DNA of 64,000 nt from positions 69,230,840 to 69,294,839 of the forward strand of contig CM037777.1 in NCBI GenBank assembly GCA_021229015.1, given 5' to 3'. Below are positions 24,896 through 36,715 of this stretch, piece by piece (positions within the stretch are counted from its first letter, which is position 1; every line of letters starts with the position of its first letter). This DNA comes from Solen grandis. Its lineage: Eukaryota > Mollusca > Bivalvia > Adapedonta > Solenidae. Under the pieces are notes generated by a model. The model had not been told where the DNA came from. It saw only the letters and a list, made by a program, of their open reading frames with translations, and did no database searches. The translations under genes and the position numbers were made by a program.

Positions 24896-25547
24896 AAGGT
24901 ATAACAATCGTGCAACGTGAAAAAATAAAAGAGTTAAATAAGTAGCGCGTGAATCACTGAAGAAAAATAATACTTATAGTATAGCTGAGGATCACAGTGG
25001 GCTGAGCTATTCAATATTTGCTGTCACTCGACATACTCTCTCTCTCTCAACACACAAATGAATACGCTTAAGCTATCAGATGAGATTTGAGCAGCGCTTT
25101 AAAGGTCGTCTGTGAACATCGTTGTACACCCGCAAAATCTCAGTGATTTGTGGTATGGTTTATATCTGCTCGACAGTGCCGATCTGTATACTTCAGCAGT
25201 AGCACAACTTGATAATATATGTGTCAGTCTATCTCTGAATGACAAATAAACTCAAAGAACATATATTGTTGCCACTTTAAGGATACTCAACCCATAGATA
25301 AGCTATACAATGCTTCAGGGTCAAGTCAGTTCTTGAAGAATGTCGATGGTGCGACGTGTTCCTGTATTCACCGGAACCTGTTAAAGTCCGGATCATTAGT
25401 ATTGCGAGCCGTCCGTAGCTCAAAATCTCTGTTTTGCAAACATCTATTTACTTAATATGCTTGCTGAAGTCTAGAATAGAGTAAGCTTTGTTGTGCGGCT
25501 AATATCCGAAACCGTCATACTATTCCATAGTTCGCTCCCATATAGTT

Positions 25548-25745
25548 TAGTTTAAACATATTTATTTTACGTCGATTGGGAAACAAGTTCTTACAACTTA
25601 TACTAATCCTTCTCGACGGTTCCTGGGTTGGACTAGTACTTTGCGCCCGGGAAGATCATGAAGAGTTCTTGCCTCCAATGGGGTTCGAACCCACAACCTT
25701 CGGATTCGTAATCGGTTACGTTACCACGGGACCACGGCGCCCTCA
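25548..25745 (-). mobile_element. tRNA-derived SINE, second family
   Basis: On the - strand the head GGCGCCGTGGTCCCGTGGTA and B-box GGGTTCGAACCCC are followed by GCAAAGTACTAGTCCAACCC and GTAAGAACTTGTTTCCC. Near full length. Confidence 0.8.
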
Positions 25746-26148
25746 TGCTCCCATATAGGATTATGGACATCAAGATTTACGGATGTAAGTGGGTTAAGAC
25801 AAGCTTCGTTACGTATGTACTCCGTATCCTAGCATGGCATAAAAAGCGATGCGGCCTTTTTGGCGTCTGTCTGCGATTGTTTTGTGTATCTTTAATTTAG
25901 AGTCTAATATTATATAAAGGTGAGTGGGCGAGTGTTCCTGTTTTAAACGGTTTTCGCCGAACCTAAAGGTCCATTATATCCCAGAGATTGTAAAAAAATC
26001 AATACCAGAAATGCCACGCAATTAAACGAGAATGTAAAGTTACCTAAATGGACCTTAATGACCACATATCCCATCTTTGTTGACTTTGCATCGCATGAAA
26101 GGTCATCAAGTTGGGTGTTTCAATACTACCTGTGTTTACATTTTGTTC

Positions 26149-27055
26149 TTGGCAAGCATTTCCGAGGATGGCCCGTCAGACATCGGAAATGCGAACATAT
26201 TCAGGTAAGACACAACTGAAGTGTGGGAAGCATGTGTGCACGGAAAGTGTAAAGAAATCTGAATACCTAAAGTGAGAGCTTATTTTGTCTGTATTAAAGC
26301 AGTACGTTCACAGATGGCCATTAACTACGAATTTGTTGTTAGAACTTCTTGTCCCTCATTTCATAATTTTTGAAATAATATATATCTAAATTAAACTGAC
26401 TACGAATTGATTTTTTTTATTTCTCTGTGAAACACATCTATCAATACCCATCATCAGACACGTGGTACCAAACGCAATATTCCGTGATTTTAAAAGATAA
26501 ATGATTGGTTTCTCCATCACAGGCAAAGGCGTTACGAATGGTATTGAACATATATTCTAAATTATAAAACCTACATTTAGAAATTCTATTTTTGTTTGCC
26601 GTCACATGGCTGGTCACATTCTCTCCTCGCGCATGCGCTCACTTCACAAGCTGAACTTAGAAATTCCCTTCCCGGAACTGGTGAAGACGCCACGTTTCGT
26701 GACGTATCACGCGGTAACGCAAGCACCTGCTTCGGGATTACCGATTTCCCTGAAGTGGGCATATACGAAAAAGAATTTTCCGTGCAATGTGATCTACTTT
26801 TGAAGAGTTTATTTGTTTGGAAACAGACTTCACCAACATTAATGAGGGAGAGTATTTATTTATTTATTTATTTTGCTTTTGTTATTCCTTCCGATCATCT
26901 GTGAACGATCTGCTTTAAGTATTTAGAGTTAAGAAGGGAAAAACGTTCTTCTAAATCTTCTGTGAGCGCATGCTTCCCACACTTCAGTCGTGGTTCACCC
27001 GAGTATATTCGCATTTACGAAGTCTGGCGGGCCATCGACGGAAATGCTCGGCAAT
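26149..27055. mobile_element. ~0.9 kb element with long inverted repeats
   Basis: The ends contain AGCATTTCC and TGAAGTGTGGGAAGCATG in mirrored order over ~85 bp at roughly 80% identity. Mirrored inner blocks (TTAAAGCAG..CGTTCACAGATG) extend the repeats to ~165 bp. The inside (26330-26890) holds a GC-richer segment with CGCATGCGC. A 102-codon + frame there shows no recognisable domain. Confidence 0.7.
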
Positions 27056-27347
27056 TGCAAAATGTATAAAATGTATGCAAAACGAATACATGAAATCTAA
27101 CGGTAAACATGCTCACAGCTAGAACAATCTTGTTAAGATATTTCTTTTGGTCTTTTTCAGTTTTATCCCAGCAACACTCACCAACACCTCTATAAATGGG
27201 AAGTCCACAATGACTTCCCTTGACGAAATCCAGAACACTTGCCGTCTTGTCTAGGAGTATGTCCTGAACCTTTGTTACGTCCGCCACTCTCCAGCTGGTG
27301 TTTAGTAAGCATATGTTGATCGATAAATAGCTCTTACACATATGTTC

Positions 27348-28800
27348 AAACCTGTCTTAAGCGGTCGATGAAGGGACCAAGAGAACGTGGCCGCTTAACA
27401 GAGGTGGTCGATAATTATCTATCATTTTTAATTTTAATTTTCTTTTCTTTTTTGTATAGGAAAGAATCAGTCCTCATTTTATTGCTATGCATAGGATAGA
27501 ATCAATTAAGAAAGACATATTTAAAAACTGCATGATCTTTATATTTAATGCTGATAAATAGTTATACTGATTTCAAAGATGACGCGTTTGTTTTTATTTT
27601 ATCTTTTCTTTTCTCCTCCTTTCAAAGATGACATGATTGTTTTATTTCTTTAGCTTTTTTTTTGTGATACTCGTGGTCAACTCTAAATAAGAGGTAAACT
27701 AGAAATTGTACCATTTTGAACACAATTAAACAAATTTCCAAATGTCCGGTGGAAAAGGCCAAGTGTTAAGAGAATCTTCCACAGAATGTTTGATGCCTGG
27801 CTTCGACAAAATCTAAACAAAGTCGCAAAAAATAATGTACTTGTTTATGTGTTATGCTTGGTGCTGAGCATAAATACACATATATAGCTCTTTATCTGTG
27901 TAAAGTAAACAATAGTCTTCTAATGACTGAAATACTGTCGCCTGGACGTTTAACCCAGTAAATAAACATTTTTCGCTGGGTATTGACACCAACCCCAGTC
28001 AACTATTAAATGCATACTTAATTGAGTTTGAATTTTACTCAAACTACCGGTATTGTAGTGATGCTGTCATTGGCGTTAGATATAGTGCTTTTGGTTTCCC
28101 CCATTTGGAGTTTCGATGGCAACTATTATAATGTACCCTTGCGATAAATTTTGGTGTTATGCTGTATTCATATACAATAAGGTTAATCATTTAACTATTT
28201 TTTCTGACAAAATCATATGGTACACCATGCACAGGGTCTGGACACTGCCAGCTACTTACCAAAAAAAATACATATACAGAAAAAATAGGATATAGAATCA
28301 CATTGATGAAATTTGACATATTCGATCTAGGAGGGAAACATTTTCTAAATTCTGCTTGTTGTCAGTGTGTTTTTTTTTTATTATCTATTTTTAAATAGCA
28401 TACAAGTACGTACTGTGACAGGTCTGTTAATTTCAATTGCTTGTTTTGAAATTTAAATATATTTCTGTTAAAAAAAATAATTTGATTTTGTTGCCCCAAT
28501 ATGTAACGTTATTTATTTTGTTAACCATTCGAAATTTTCATTTTCGCCTAACATTCAAAGCAAGTTGCTGGATATTTATAATGATCCTTAGAATTAATGA
28601 GTGTGTTCTTATCTACTTAGATCATACATATACCACCTGGATAGATCTAGTACTCCTGAATAAGGCGATCATGCTTCGCCCGCTCTGAAGCTGTGCCTTA
28701 GTTCATATTATATTTGTTTAACCTTCATTTAGAATCAGATTTTACTGCTAAAAGCAGGATGACCGCTAAATACAGGTGTCCCCTATTACAGGTTTAACTA
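27348..28800. other. Possible old TIR element or AT-rich spacer
   Basis: ACCTGTCTTAAGCGGTCGAT at the left and GACCGCTAAATACAGGTGTC at the right are loosely mirrored, and the left end also has GGCCGCTTAACAGAGGTGG. The interior is AT-rich with a SINE tail at 27918 and no gene. Just left (27170-27305, - strand) a short frame with WRVADVTKVQDILLDK before a GTGAGTG donor could be an exon; weak. Confidence 0.3.
27918..27968 (+). mobile_element. SINE tail fragment
   Basis: TGACTGAAATACTGTCGCCT followed by GGACGTTTAACCC and AAATAAAC. Confidence 0.6.
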
Positions 28801-28882
28801 AATAGTCAAATATTCGAAGATTTTGTGAAAAGAAACTCATAGATTTTCTAGATACTCAGTAATCAAGGGTACATCTTGTATT

Positions 28883-29193
28883 CCACCGTCGCCGGTAGCC
28901 GAGTGGATAGATCGTCCGCCTCAGGAGCGGGAGGTCGTGGGTTCAATCCCCGACCGCGACATACCAAAGTCATAAAAAATGGTACTGTTATAGCTCCCTT
29001 GCTTGGCGCTCATGTAAGGGTAGTTGCAGGACTGGATGGCCCAGTGTCAGGATAAAGTGACTGGGTGTGGTATCATGCCACATGTCTACGGCGTGATAAT
29101 GCAGTGTGGCAGCACTATATCTGTCTCAAGTAGACATCGTCTCCAAATGACTGAAATACTGTCGGTGGGACGTTAAACCTAACAAACAAACAA
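28883..29193 (+). mobile_element. Full-length tRNA-derived SINE with 12-bp target duplication
   Basis: The tRNA-like head has TAGCCGAGTGGATAGATCG (A box) and GGGTTCAATCCCCGACC (B box). A core follows (GGGTGTGGTATCATGCCACA), with the tail TGACTGAAATACTGTCGGTG and (AAAC)n. ACATCTTGTATT flanks both ends (28871-28882 and 29194-29205). It matches what I recall of bivalve SINE families. Confidence 0.92.
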
Positions 29194-29278
29194 ACATCTT
29201 GTATTTCTGCTATGTTCTTTTTTTACACAAATAGCAATGTCAGTTTTGGTTCTTTTGTAGGAAATTGATGGCAGGTCC

Positions 29279-29816
29279 ATAAAGCCCCAGTGCGTTATAG
29301 CTTAGAAATTGCAAGAGGAAAATATATTTTTTCAAAATTTCGAAATGGCAAAGCCTTTAATGGTGCTTGATTAACATAATGAAAAGTTTAATGAAGGAAT
29401 ACGGAAAATCCCCCGGAATCCTTAGTTGTTCGAACAGGGCAATATAGTGGGAAAAATTAGCGAGCGTGTTCTGAAACACACTGTTCCGTGAAATTACGGT
29501 GGTCTCGGTGTACATGGGGTGTTTCAGAAGCTCATAAACTTTTGTTATAGCTTGGAAAAAAATGATATACCATAGTAGAAGAGATTGAAGAAAATCCACA
29601 TACTTCTTAAAAAAAACACCTTGTGTGTTAATTTTATGCTGACGCTGTTTTGAGCTAAATAAACATCGAGAAAGCCACAACACAAATATTTCTAATAGGG
29701 TCTAATAGGCATTTTTCAAGGTCTTCACAGAAATTCACAGAGGGGCATATACGGTGTAGATGCATTCGGATTTAGCTCTAACAACTATAAAATACTTGGA
29801 CATTAAAAAATTGGCT
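29279..29816. mobile_element. TTAA-type miniature element, copy A
   Basis: This ~535-bp segment aligns along its whole length with 31435-31971. The shared blocks are AAAGCCCCAGTGCGTT, CTGAAACACACTGTTC, GGTGTACATGGGGTGTTT and TGCATTCGG. The right end has TTAA; the left TTAA is mutated. Confidence 0.7.
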
Positions 29817-30599
29817 GTATGACAAAATGTCTAGGAAATGCAGTCTTAGATATAATAGGCAGTTATAGAGCATTAAATTGTAGTTTATAGGTAATAGTAT
29901 TCCTGTAAATTTTGACTTGACCATTTGTAGTAGGAGTTCCACAGATCCACTTCACGTGCATACACCTCATCACCTTTGCACGAATCTACCTCCGATTTTC
30001 AGGAAAATAGGCCGCGACTAATTCTACATCCGATTTATTGCTGCTTTTTTTTAAAATAAGTTCAATAAAATGGATATTTCAACCCCTTTTCGTTATGTTT
30101 TTGTACTGAAATATATTGGACTTTATAAGGATTTTTTTTTTAAATTCAGCAAACATTTACTCCGACTGACACCATTTATTTCGAAGAAATAGTACCTTTT
30201 TTTTTGCAGTAAATATGTTGTTTTGTTGTTGTTTTAATGAAATTCGCACTTTTCTCCTTCAAAAAGCTAAAAATCTGTAATACAAATTTCCTTTATATTT
30301 TGTTTATTAGTAAAATATTTCCTTACCTACTGAACATTAGAAAATCGTATTCAAAGTAACTCACTGTATTTTGTAGGTCAAACCGGAAGTTGATTTCTTA
30401 TATTTTTTTCATTTGATAAACCAAAATAAAATACCTGTCATTTGTTGTTCATTGCGTAAAATAAAAACAATATGTGAAGAAATCAAATAAGTATGTGTTT
30501 TGGCTTGTTTCTAAATTAATTTCCCGAAATTCAGCCCCTTTTCGGTAATTACGGAGGTTTTACTCTTACGTGTAACAACTCGGAAGCGGTGCTACAGTA

Positions 30600-33230
30600 A
30601 AGGTTTTCCAGGCTGTGATGAAAGCCAGCGTTCATTTTTGGCTAAAAAATTCTGCTACATTATCAACGAAATCATCAAAGATTTGAAATTAAAGGTAAAG
30701 TACGTTTTCATGAACTAGTTCGTGACAATAAATTGTATCATATTTTGAGTTTAATGTATGAAATCATCAAATGATTTGAAATTAAAGGTAGTGCCATTTT
30801 CATTTCATATGATTTTCTTGTAAAATGATAAAACTAGGAGGTTGTAATGGTTTATTTAATAGACATCCGTTTTTAAAATGTACTTTTTATCTAAAGAAGA
30901 AATGAACTTTTTATTGAGACGCCTTCCAAACAATTAAATCGTCACCTTTTTCATACGCATGCAGACGACTGTGTAAAGATTTGTAAGTTGGAGAATTATG
31001 AGATGTTTTAAACTCTTTTTAGGAATAATAACTAGAATGATTTTGATTTTCACTAGCTACATAAATACACAGTCAAGTCCGTACATCTGCTACTTGTGTC
31101 AATTTTTTTCCACATGAATTTCTAACTTTTACTCAGTGACCCAGTGTATTGAAAGAGGGTTGTTTCAAAAGCATTATTAACAGTCTATATGAACAAATTA
31201 CACAGAACAGTACTGTAGTCAATATCTAGCATGACATTCTTACATGTTTTCAGTCTCATTTCATGATTATTACATTAATGATCTTCTTTAAATCTACAGT
31301 AAATTAATTTCTAATAATATTTTTTTAAAGATAAAATCAATTTTAAATAGAATATTTAGTTCGACTCTTATATACAAAACTATATGAAGTAAAACAAGTT
31401 TTAGAAAATTAATTGACAGATATACCAATGAAATTTAAAGCCCCAGTGCGTTTTAGCTGGGAAAAATATAATTTTCAAAATTTATGATCAGCAAAGCCTC
31501 AAATGATGTTTGATTAACCTCTTAATGTTTAATTAAGCTCACATAATGAAATATTCGCCCGGAAGTCTTAGTTGTTCAGACAGGGCAAAATAATGTGAAA
31601 GATGGGCGGAGCTTGTTCTGAAACACACTGTTCAGTAAAACCACGGATGTCTCGATCGGTGTACATGGGGTGTTTTAGAAGTTCATGGACTTTTTCTGTA
31701 GACTGAATAAATATTGATACACGGTAGTAGAGGAAATAGGAAGAAAATCCATGAACTTCTGAAAAATCCCTTGTATGTTAATTTTATGCTGTCATTGTTC
31801 TGAGCTATATATAGAAAGAGACAGCCACAATTTGCATTTTTTTCTTATAGAATCTTTCCTGTGAATTAGGCATTTCGCAAGGTCTTTCAGTGATGAAATT
31901 AAAACTGAATCATATATGTTGTAAGTGCATTCGGCTTAAGGTCTAACATCTATAAGATACTGGGACTTTAACTTATTAGTATGCTATTTGAATCAAGTTT
32001 TATTATAGAAATATTTACAAAAATATGTTACAAAATCCTTATTGAAAATTCTGAGTTCTAAATAAGTCAAATTGGTGAATTTTCCTGATAACAAAGGCCC
32101 TGTTCCCCTCCCCAGTTTGTCTGGATAACATGTTTTTTTTCCTTTCTTTTTTCAGGTGCCTTTTTTATTTAACCGTGACTTTTCATCTTGAAGAATAACC
32201 AAATTTGACAATTCATTCTATACATGGTTTCTTGTCCCTAATCTAGATGTTTTGCCTCCTGGAAAATAAAAAGGAGTTTGTATAAATGAATATCCTTTTC
32301 ATAAAAATATTATTTGTTTCAGGTCTAAATCAAGATTTGTGAAACAAAACCATATGTAATTAGTCACACATCAGTGTTATGTGAAGGTAAGATAAATACG
32401 ACAAAAAATGCATCACTTTCCATGGAAATTATTCTACACAAGTCTATAAAAATGAAATTTAAAAAAAAAAAGATAAATAATAAAGTTCTTTAAATAAAGC
32501 ATGCATATCATTATGTACATTATTTATTAAACGTAGAAGAGAAATAAACTTAAATGAGCTGATCATGAAAAAAATGTTTCAAAACAAGAATGCTTATGCA
32601 AAAAAGGAAGAAAAAAAATCATTTTCATGTAAATTGCAAATACATGTTTCTTCAAAGCGCACAATTATTTATTATCTCGTCGTTGAGCTCTCTCTGGTTT
32701 GGAAAGAAAAAAAAAACACAAACAAAATCAACTGTATTGTATTTTACTTATGTAAAACCGTAGTCTGTGCTTGACAGAAAAAGTAATTCAAATCAACAGA
32801 GAAGCACACAAGAAACAAGCGGAATTACTTTAATATTCATTAAAAACATGTTAATAATATTAAATCCACCTTTCACTTACAGTGGCATTTGTGGTGAAAA
32901 AAAGAGAAAAGAAGAAAAAAACTCATTTAATGATAATGTTTGAAAAAGAATAAAAATGAGAATATTACAATATTTTGATGGTATTTCACCTCATGTATTG
33001 TTGGAATTTGGAATTGAGCTGTTTGAGTTTGAGTTCATATTTATTGAATATTTGCACTGAAGATGTGAACATGTTATAACTTATTCGTATTCATAATCAT
33101 TATTACTTCTTTTCAGATTGCAGAGAGCAGACAAAGGTGTATGCTCCCATTTCAAAGTCAGACGTTGCTGAATGTTGAAATTATTTGTGTTATTATAAAT
33201 GTAATCTTAGAATATCAATAAACAAGTAAA
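30600..33230 (+). ncRNA. Possible spliced non-coding transcript
   Basis: Three segments have splice-like borders: one ending at GAAATTAAAG before GTAAAGTACG (about 30692); one between TTTGTTTCAG and GTAAGATAAA (about 32323-32387); and one after CTTCTTTTCAG (from about 33118) that carries AATAAA near 33220. None has more than about 25 in-frame codons. The model rests on splice motifs alone. Confidence 0.25.
31435..31971. mobile_element. TTAA-type miniature element, copy B
   Basis: It is bounded by TTAA at both ends. The left end TTAAAGCCCCAGTGCG and the complement of the right end TTAAAGTCCCAGTATC form imperfect ~22-bp inverted repeats. TTAA targets suggest mobilisation by a piggyBac- or Kolobok-like transposase. 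Non-coding. Confidence 0.75.
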
Positions 33231-33252
33231 TATATTGTGTTATTATTCAGTA

Positions 33253-33261
<9 letters not shown>

Positions 33262-33283
<22 letters not shown>
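33262..33283. repeat. (GA)n microsatellite
   Basis: Eleven GA units following a short TG run. Confidence 0.9.
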
Positions 33284-33284
<1 letters not shown>

Positions 33285-33459
33285 GTCGAAAGCCTTATAT
33301 ACTCTGATATTCTTCAAGACCAATACATAAAAAAATCAAATTCAAACTATTAAATACTCTTAAAAGAAGTATGGCAATCACTCATCTAAGATTAAAAAAA
33401 TAATATTTTTTGCTGCATATGAAATAGACACAATATACAGAAAACTAGAGAAACAGATT

Positions 33460-33690
33460 CATAGGTTCAGTTTGATATTGTAAGTTCTACTCCAATTTGG
33501 AAACAAGTCCTTACAACTTACAGGTTCATTGGCTGAACCAGTACTTTGTGACTGCACTTGGGGAAAGTGTATAGGTTTAAATCTATACTGCATATAAAAA
33601 TGATATAATTAAGGATATCATTTAAAAAAAAAAGGTTTACTGCTAAGCAACTGAACCACAAACAGGTCCCTGCTCGTTTAAATCTGAAAA
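33460..33690 (-). mobile_element. Degraded SINE of the second family
   Basis: GGAAACAAGTCCTTACAACT and GAACCAGTACTTTGTGAC match copies at 25548 and 51010; the head is decayed. Confidence 0.5.
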
Positions 33691-33861
33691 GAATAGGAAA
33701 TATAATGCAAGTCACTGTAAATTTTCTTTAAACACCAACTTAAATTTCACAAAAGATTTCCCTCGATATATAAATATTTCATTGATATGCATTAGCATTT
33801 TTTCTTGCTGATTCTCACAACTTTTAAAACCTTCAATGACTACCGGGTATATTAGACACAA

Positions 33862-33865
<4 letters not shown>

Positions 33866-33902
<37 letters not shown>
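33866..33902. repeat. (TC)n microsatellite
   Basis: About 18 TC units. Confidence 0.95.
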
Positions 33903-33907
<5 letters not shown>

Positions 33908-34476
33908 TAAATGTGTATTTGCATGTTTCCGTGTTATTCACAGACCACTGATATTTATTGTGTGTTAATAAAAATACCCTAAAACATGTGTTTTTAAATC
34001 TTCAATGCACCGGTGTAGACAACATGAACAGTTTCACACACAGCTGTATAGAAATGGAATTTTCTGAACGGTTTTGACACAGAACAATCCTTATTTCTGT
34101 ACGGTTTAGGTTGCCAAAACAAATTGAAAAAAGAACCAACACAAACATATGTTTTGGGGGTATTGATAGGCTTATTTCACAAAAACGACTATAACCAACG
34201 TAAAGGATGCGTTGAAAATATCTAGAGACAACCTAATGCATTGAAAACATAAGTTTATTTAACCAATTATAACTAAAAACAATGCGAGGTCCTAGATTCA
34301 ATTTTAATTTCTGCAATTGGCTATTTTTAAAGCAAGACATCTCAAAGAATAATGGCAATGGAATATTTCTATATGGTACCGAGGCTCAATGAGCTCTTCG
34401 TGTACTTTTTACTACAGGTATTATGGCCCCACAAACTCAAGAAAAAGTGTTACAGATATGAAAATGTTTCACCTAC

Positions 34477-34555
34477 CTTTCACCACTTGTAAAGTCCGCC
34501 ATCTTGGAAGTGTCTACACATTTATGACCGTACAGCTTACAACACAGTGATAGCT
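34477..34555 (-). CDS. Orphan exon-like segment containing ATGGCGGAC
   Basis: On the - strand the acceptor TTTTTTTGTTTCAG precedes a 79-nt segment followed by the donor GTAGGTGAAA. One frame is open throughout (LSLCCKLYGHKCVDTSK, then MADFTSGE), with an in-frame ATG at 34502-34500 in a good initiation context. It may be an internal exon or a first coding exon with 5' UTR. Further exons would lie to the left, but none could be identified with confidence. Function unknown. Confidence 0.4.
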
Positions 34556-34811
34556 CTGAAACAAAAAAAAAATCTGTATTAAACTATTGATATAGTCTGT
34601 TTCTATATGACATACAGTATCAAACAACACATGCAAGCAAGTGCAAACAATTCCCGAAAACTAAATTCAAATGTTAATGATTAATCCATTCGACAGTACA
34701 TGGTTACTATACTGGGGCCAAGACTTGAACAAAAAACAAAAGCAGTTGGTGATTAGATAAAAAAAAAAAAAATAAAGGTTAGTTTCTCAGGCACCGCCGC
34801 ATTCGTTTTTA

Positions 34812-35129
34812 ATGGCCAGATTCGTTTTTGAAAAGTCCCGATTTTTTTCCCCCGAAAGAAATCGTCTAATCCGCGGTCAACCGCTGTGGAAACAGCCATC
34901 AGCAACTGTTTATCTATGCGTGCTATGCCGCATGTATAGCGATGCCGAGTACCAGGCACACATGTCAAGAGCGCCTCTGTCACAAAGATTCCGATCAATT
35001 TTTGAAGATTTTTCAAATGATCTTCTAGGACGCAGATTATGGCGAAGGGAAACAGAGATGCAGCATGTTTGGGTGATGGCAAATGCTGTATTCTTTCTTT
35101 TGAAACGTGTCGGAGGAATCGCATTTTAA
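34812..35129 (+). CDS. Short open frame of unknown status inside a TIR element
   Basis: This 105-codon frame has a single CxxC (CVLC), the block SDAEYQAHMSRAPLS, and a basic RRLWRRE segment. The opposite strand is also open for 140 codons (34753-35175), so one of them is a shadow. It lies just inside the left 19-bp inverted repeat at 34776. No family recognised. Confidence 0.2.
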   Translation: MARFVFEKSRFFSPERNRLIRGQPLWKQPSATVYLCVLCRMYSDAEYQAHMSRAPLSQRFRSIFEDFSNDLLGRRLWRRETEMQHVWVMANAVFFLLKRVGGIAF

Positions 35130-35184
35130 CAATTTTGATATCTACAGGATAGAGGCTATGTAGCGTGCAACTCACGCTCTGGTT

Positions 35185-35440
35185 TTCTGTCTGCCTGAAT
35201 ATCTGTCCTGCATAAAAGTAATTGATAGCACCAATCGCTCACTATGATAAACGTTTCCACTCGTTTTAAATAATACACTCATTCCCAAGGGGTATTTCCT
35301 GGTGGTCAGGAACGAACTTCTTCCTGTGACCTTATGTTCTGTTTGCAGTGGCGAATAGCAGAAATTTCTCCTGTTCCATTCTGTCCTTCCCTGTCATGAT
35401 CTTGTATGTCTGAAGCATATCGCCACACTTTTGTCTGTAG
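35185..35440 (-). pseudogene. LINE reverse-transcriptase C-terminal relic
   Basis: On the - strand the frame KCGDMLQTYKIMTGKDRMEQ and EKFLLF, then a broken TRGH-like block and IIxNEW, matches the region after the RT domain of jockey-like elements (the R-GD-YKI-TG block). In-frame stops are present. It lies inside the TIR-bounded segment 34776-36416. Confidence 0.5.
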
Positions 35441-36439
35441 TATAACTAAGATGGATACAGTATAGTACTAATTTCATGTCAAAATGATATAGAAACTGAT
35501 CCTATGGGCGCTGGCTGCATTATTGCGACAATTGCATGTATGTTTCAATAGTGACCAAAACTGAGCATGTCTTTTCCAATTCCTTTTATCTAAAGGCCTT
35601 ATTTTTAGAGGGGCACGTTTATTAACAGAGAAATCATTAAAGACAGAACCACTGAACCCAAACTTTACTTTTCATATTGCTGTTCATATAAAAATCGGAC
35701 CTGGTACCGCATGAAGATCCTTGGTCAATAGCCATACCATCATTAAAACAACATAGTTGTAAATATACTCCATAATATACTCCAAATATACTTTGTAAAA
35801 AAATGTTTAATAGATTTGTATACTTTATTCATTGGGAAATGATATTAGAAATAAGACATTTAAGGAATATAACTGAAATGTTGTACTGGCCAGTTGGGAG
35901 CTTCAATATTTCTATTTATAACATCATTAATACTGTGGTATCTGATGTATAATACAGAACTAGTCCTTTGTAAAAAATGTTTAATAGATTTGTATACTTT
36001 ACATTGTCAGTTGCACGTGGAAACCTCTTTACATTTAAATGTTTGTTTGTATTTTATAATGACTCTTCCAATAAAAAAAGATTCATATAGATACAGAAGT
36101 GTTTGGTGTAGAATCATATTTAACACATTAACTAAAGAGACGCATTTTGACCCGTGTTGGAAATTTTATATTTGAAAACACTATTAAAAAATTAAAAGAA
36201 AAACAACAACAACAAAAACAGTTTTTGAAATTGTTCCTTGACTCAAGAATATATTTTCCACATTGTTTTATTCCAATACGTATTAGGCAGTGTTCATTTG
36301 GACTTCACGATTATGAAACTTGAGAGAAATATAGAATTAAAAATAAAACGGGAGCAGTAAAAAACATTTCGCCCTCCCTCATTCGTTTTCAAAAAAAGTG
36401 CCTGAGAAACTAACCTCTTTTGGCCTAAGCTGAATAGTA

Positions 36440-36715
36440 GCTTGCATGAAAAACTATCCAAAATGTCTATGTTAAAAAGGGGGCCATAATTTGAATTAAA
36501 TTCAGTCAAGAGTTACCTACCGTGGTTGTCTGATGCCTCGTAACATATTCATAAACTTTCAAGTCAATACCATGAATGGTAACTGAGATAAAAATTTGAT
36601 AGTTAATTGCATGAAAACTTTAACTAAAAGCTGCAAAAAATCAACACCGACGCCGACGCAATGTTAACTGCATTTGGTCTAATATTCTTCGAAAATTCGA
36701 GCTAAAAATAATATG
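36440..36715. mobile_element. Degraded copy of the 186-bp-repeat element family
   Basis: The order GGCCATAATTTGAATTAAAT, AACTTTAAC, CACCGACGCCGACGC and TATTCTTCGAAAATTCGAGC parallels the right end of the element at 45325-46885, with only about one repeat unit. Confidence 0.5.

Larger units (their letters stand above)
34776..36416. mobile_element. 1.64 kb segment bounded by perfect 19-bp inverted repeats
   Basis: AGGTTAGTTTCTCAGGCAC at 34776-34794 recurs as its exact complement at 36398-36416. Similarity continues inward (a CATTCGTTTT-type sequence on both sides). It contains the short frames at 34812-35129 and the LINE relic. A ~37-bp direct repeat is at about 35790 and 35966. Confidence 0.55.

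Noticed and set aside
24639..24945. Overlapping frames with repeated VHIYKGDN or MCIFTREI peptides
   Set aside because: Products of the 45-bp minisatellite, open on both strands because the period is a multiple of three.
28888..28962. Functional tRNA gene
   Set aside because: The A and B boxes are present, but the sequence continues into a SINE core and tail and is flanked by a target duplication. The other tRNA-like heads (25745, 44742, 49943, 51200, 56690) are likewise SINE parts.
35894..36175. 93-codon + strand frame
   Set aside because: AT-rich, contains part of a short direct repeat, and shows no recognisable domain.
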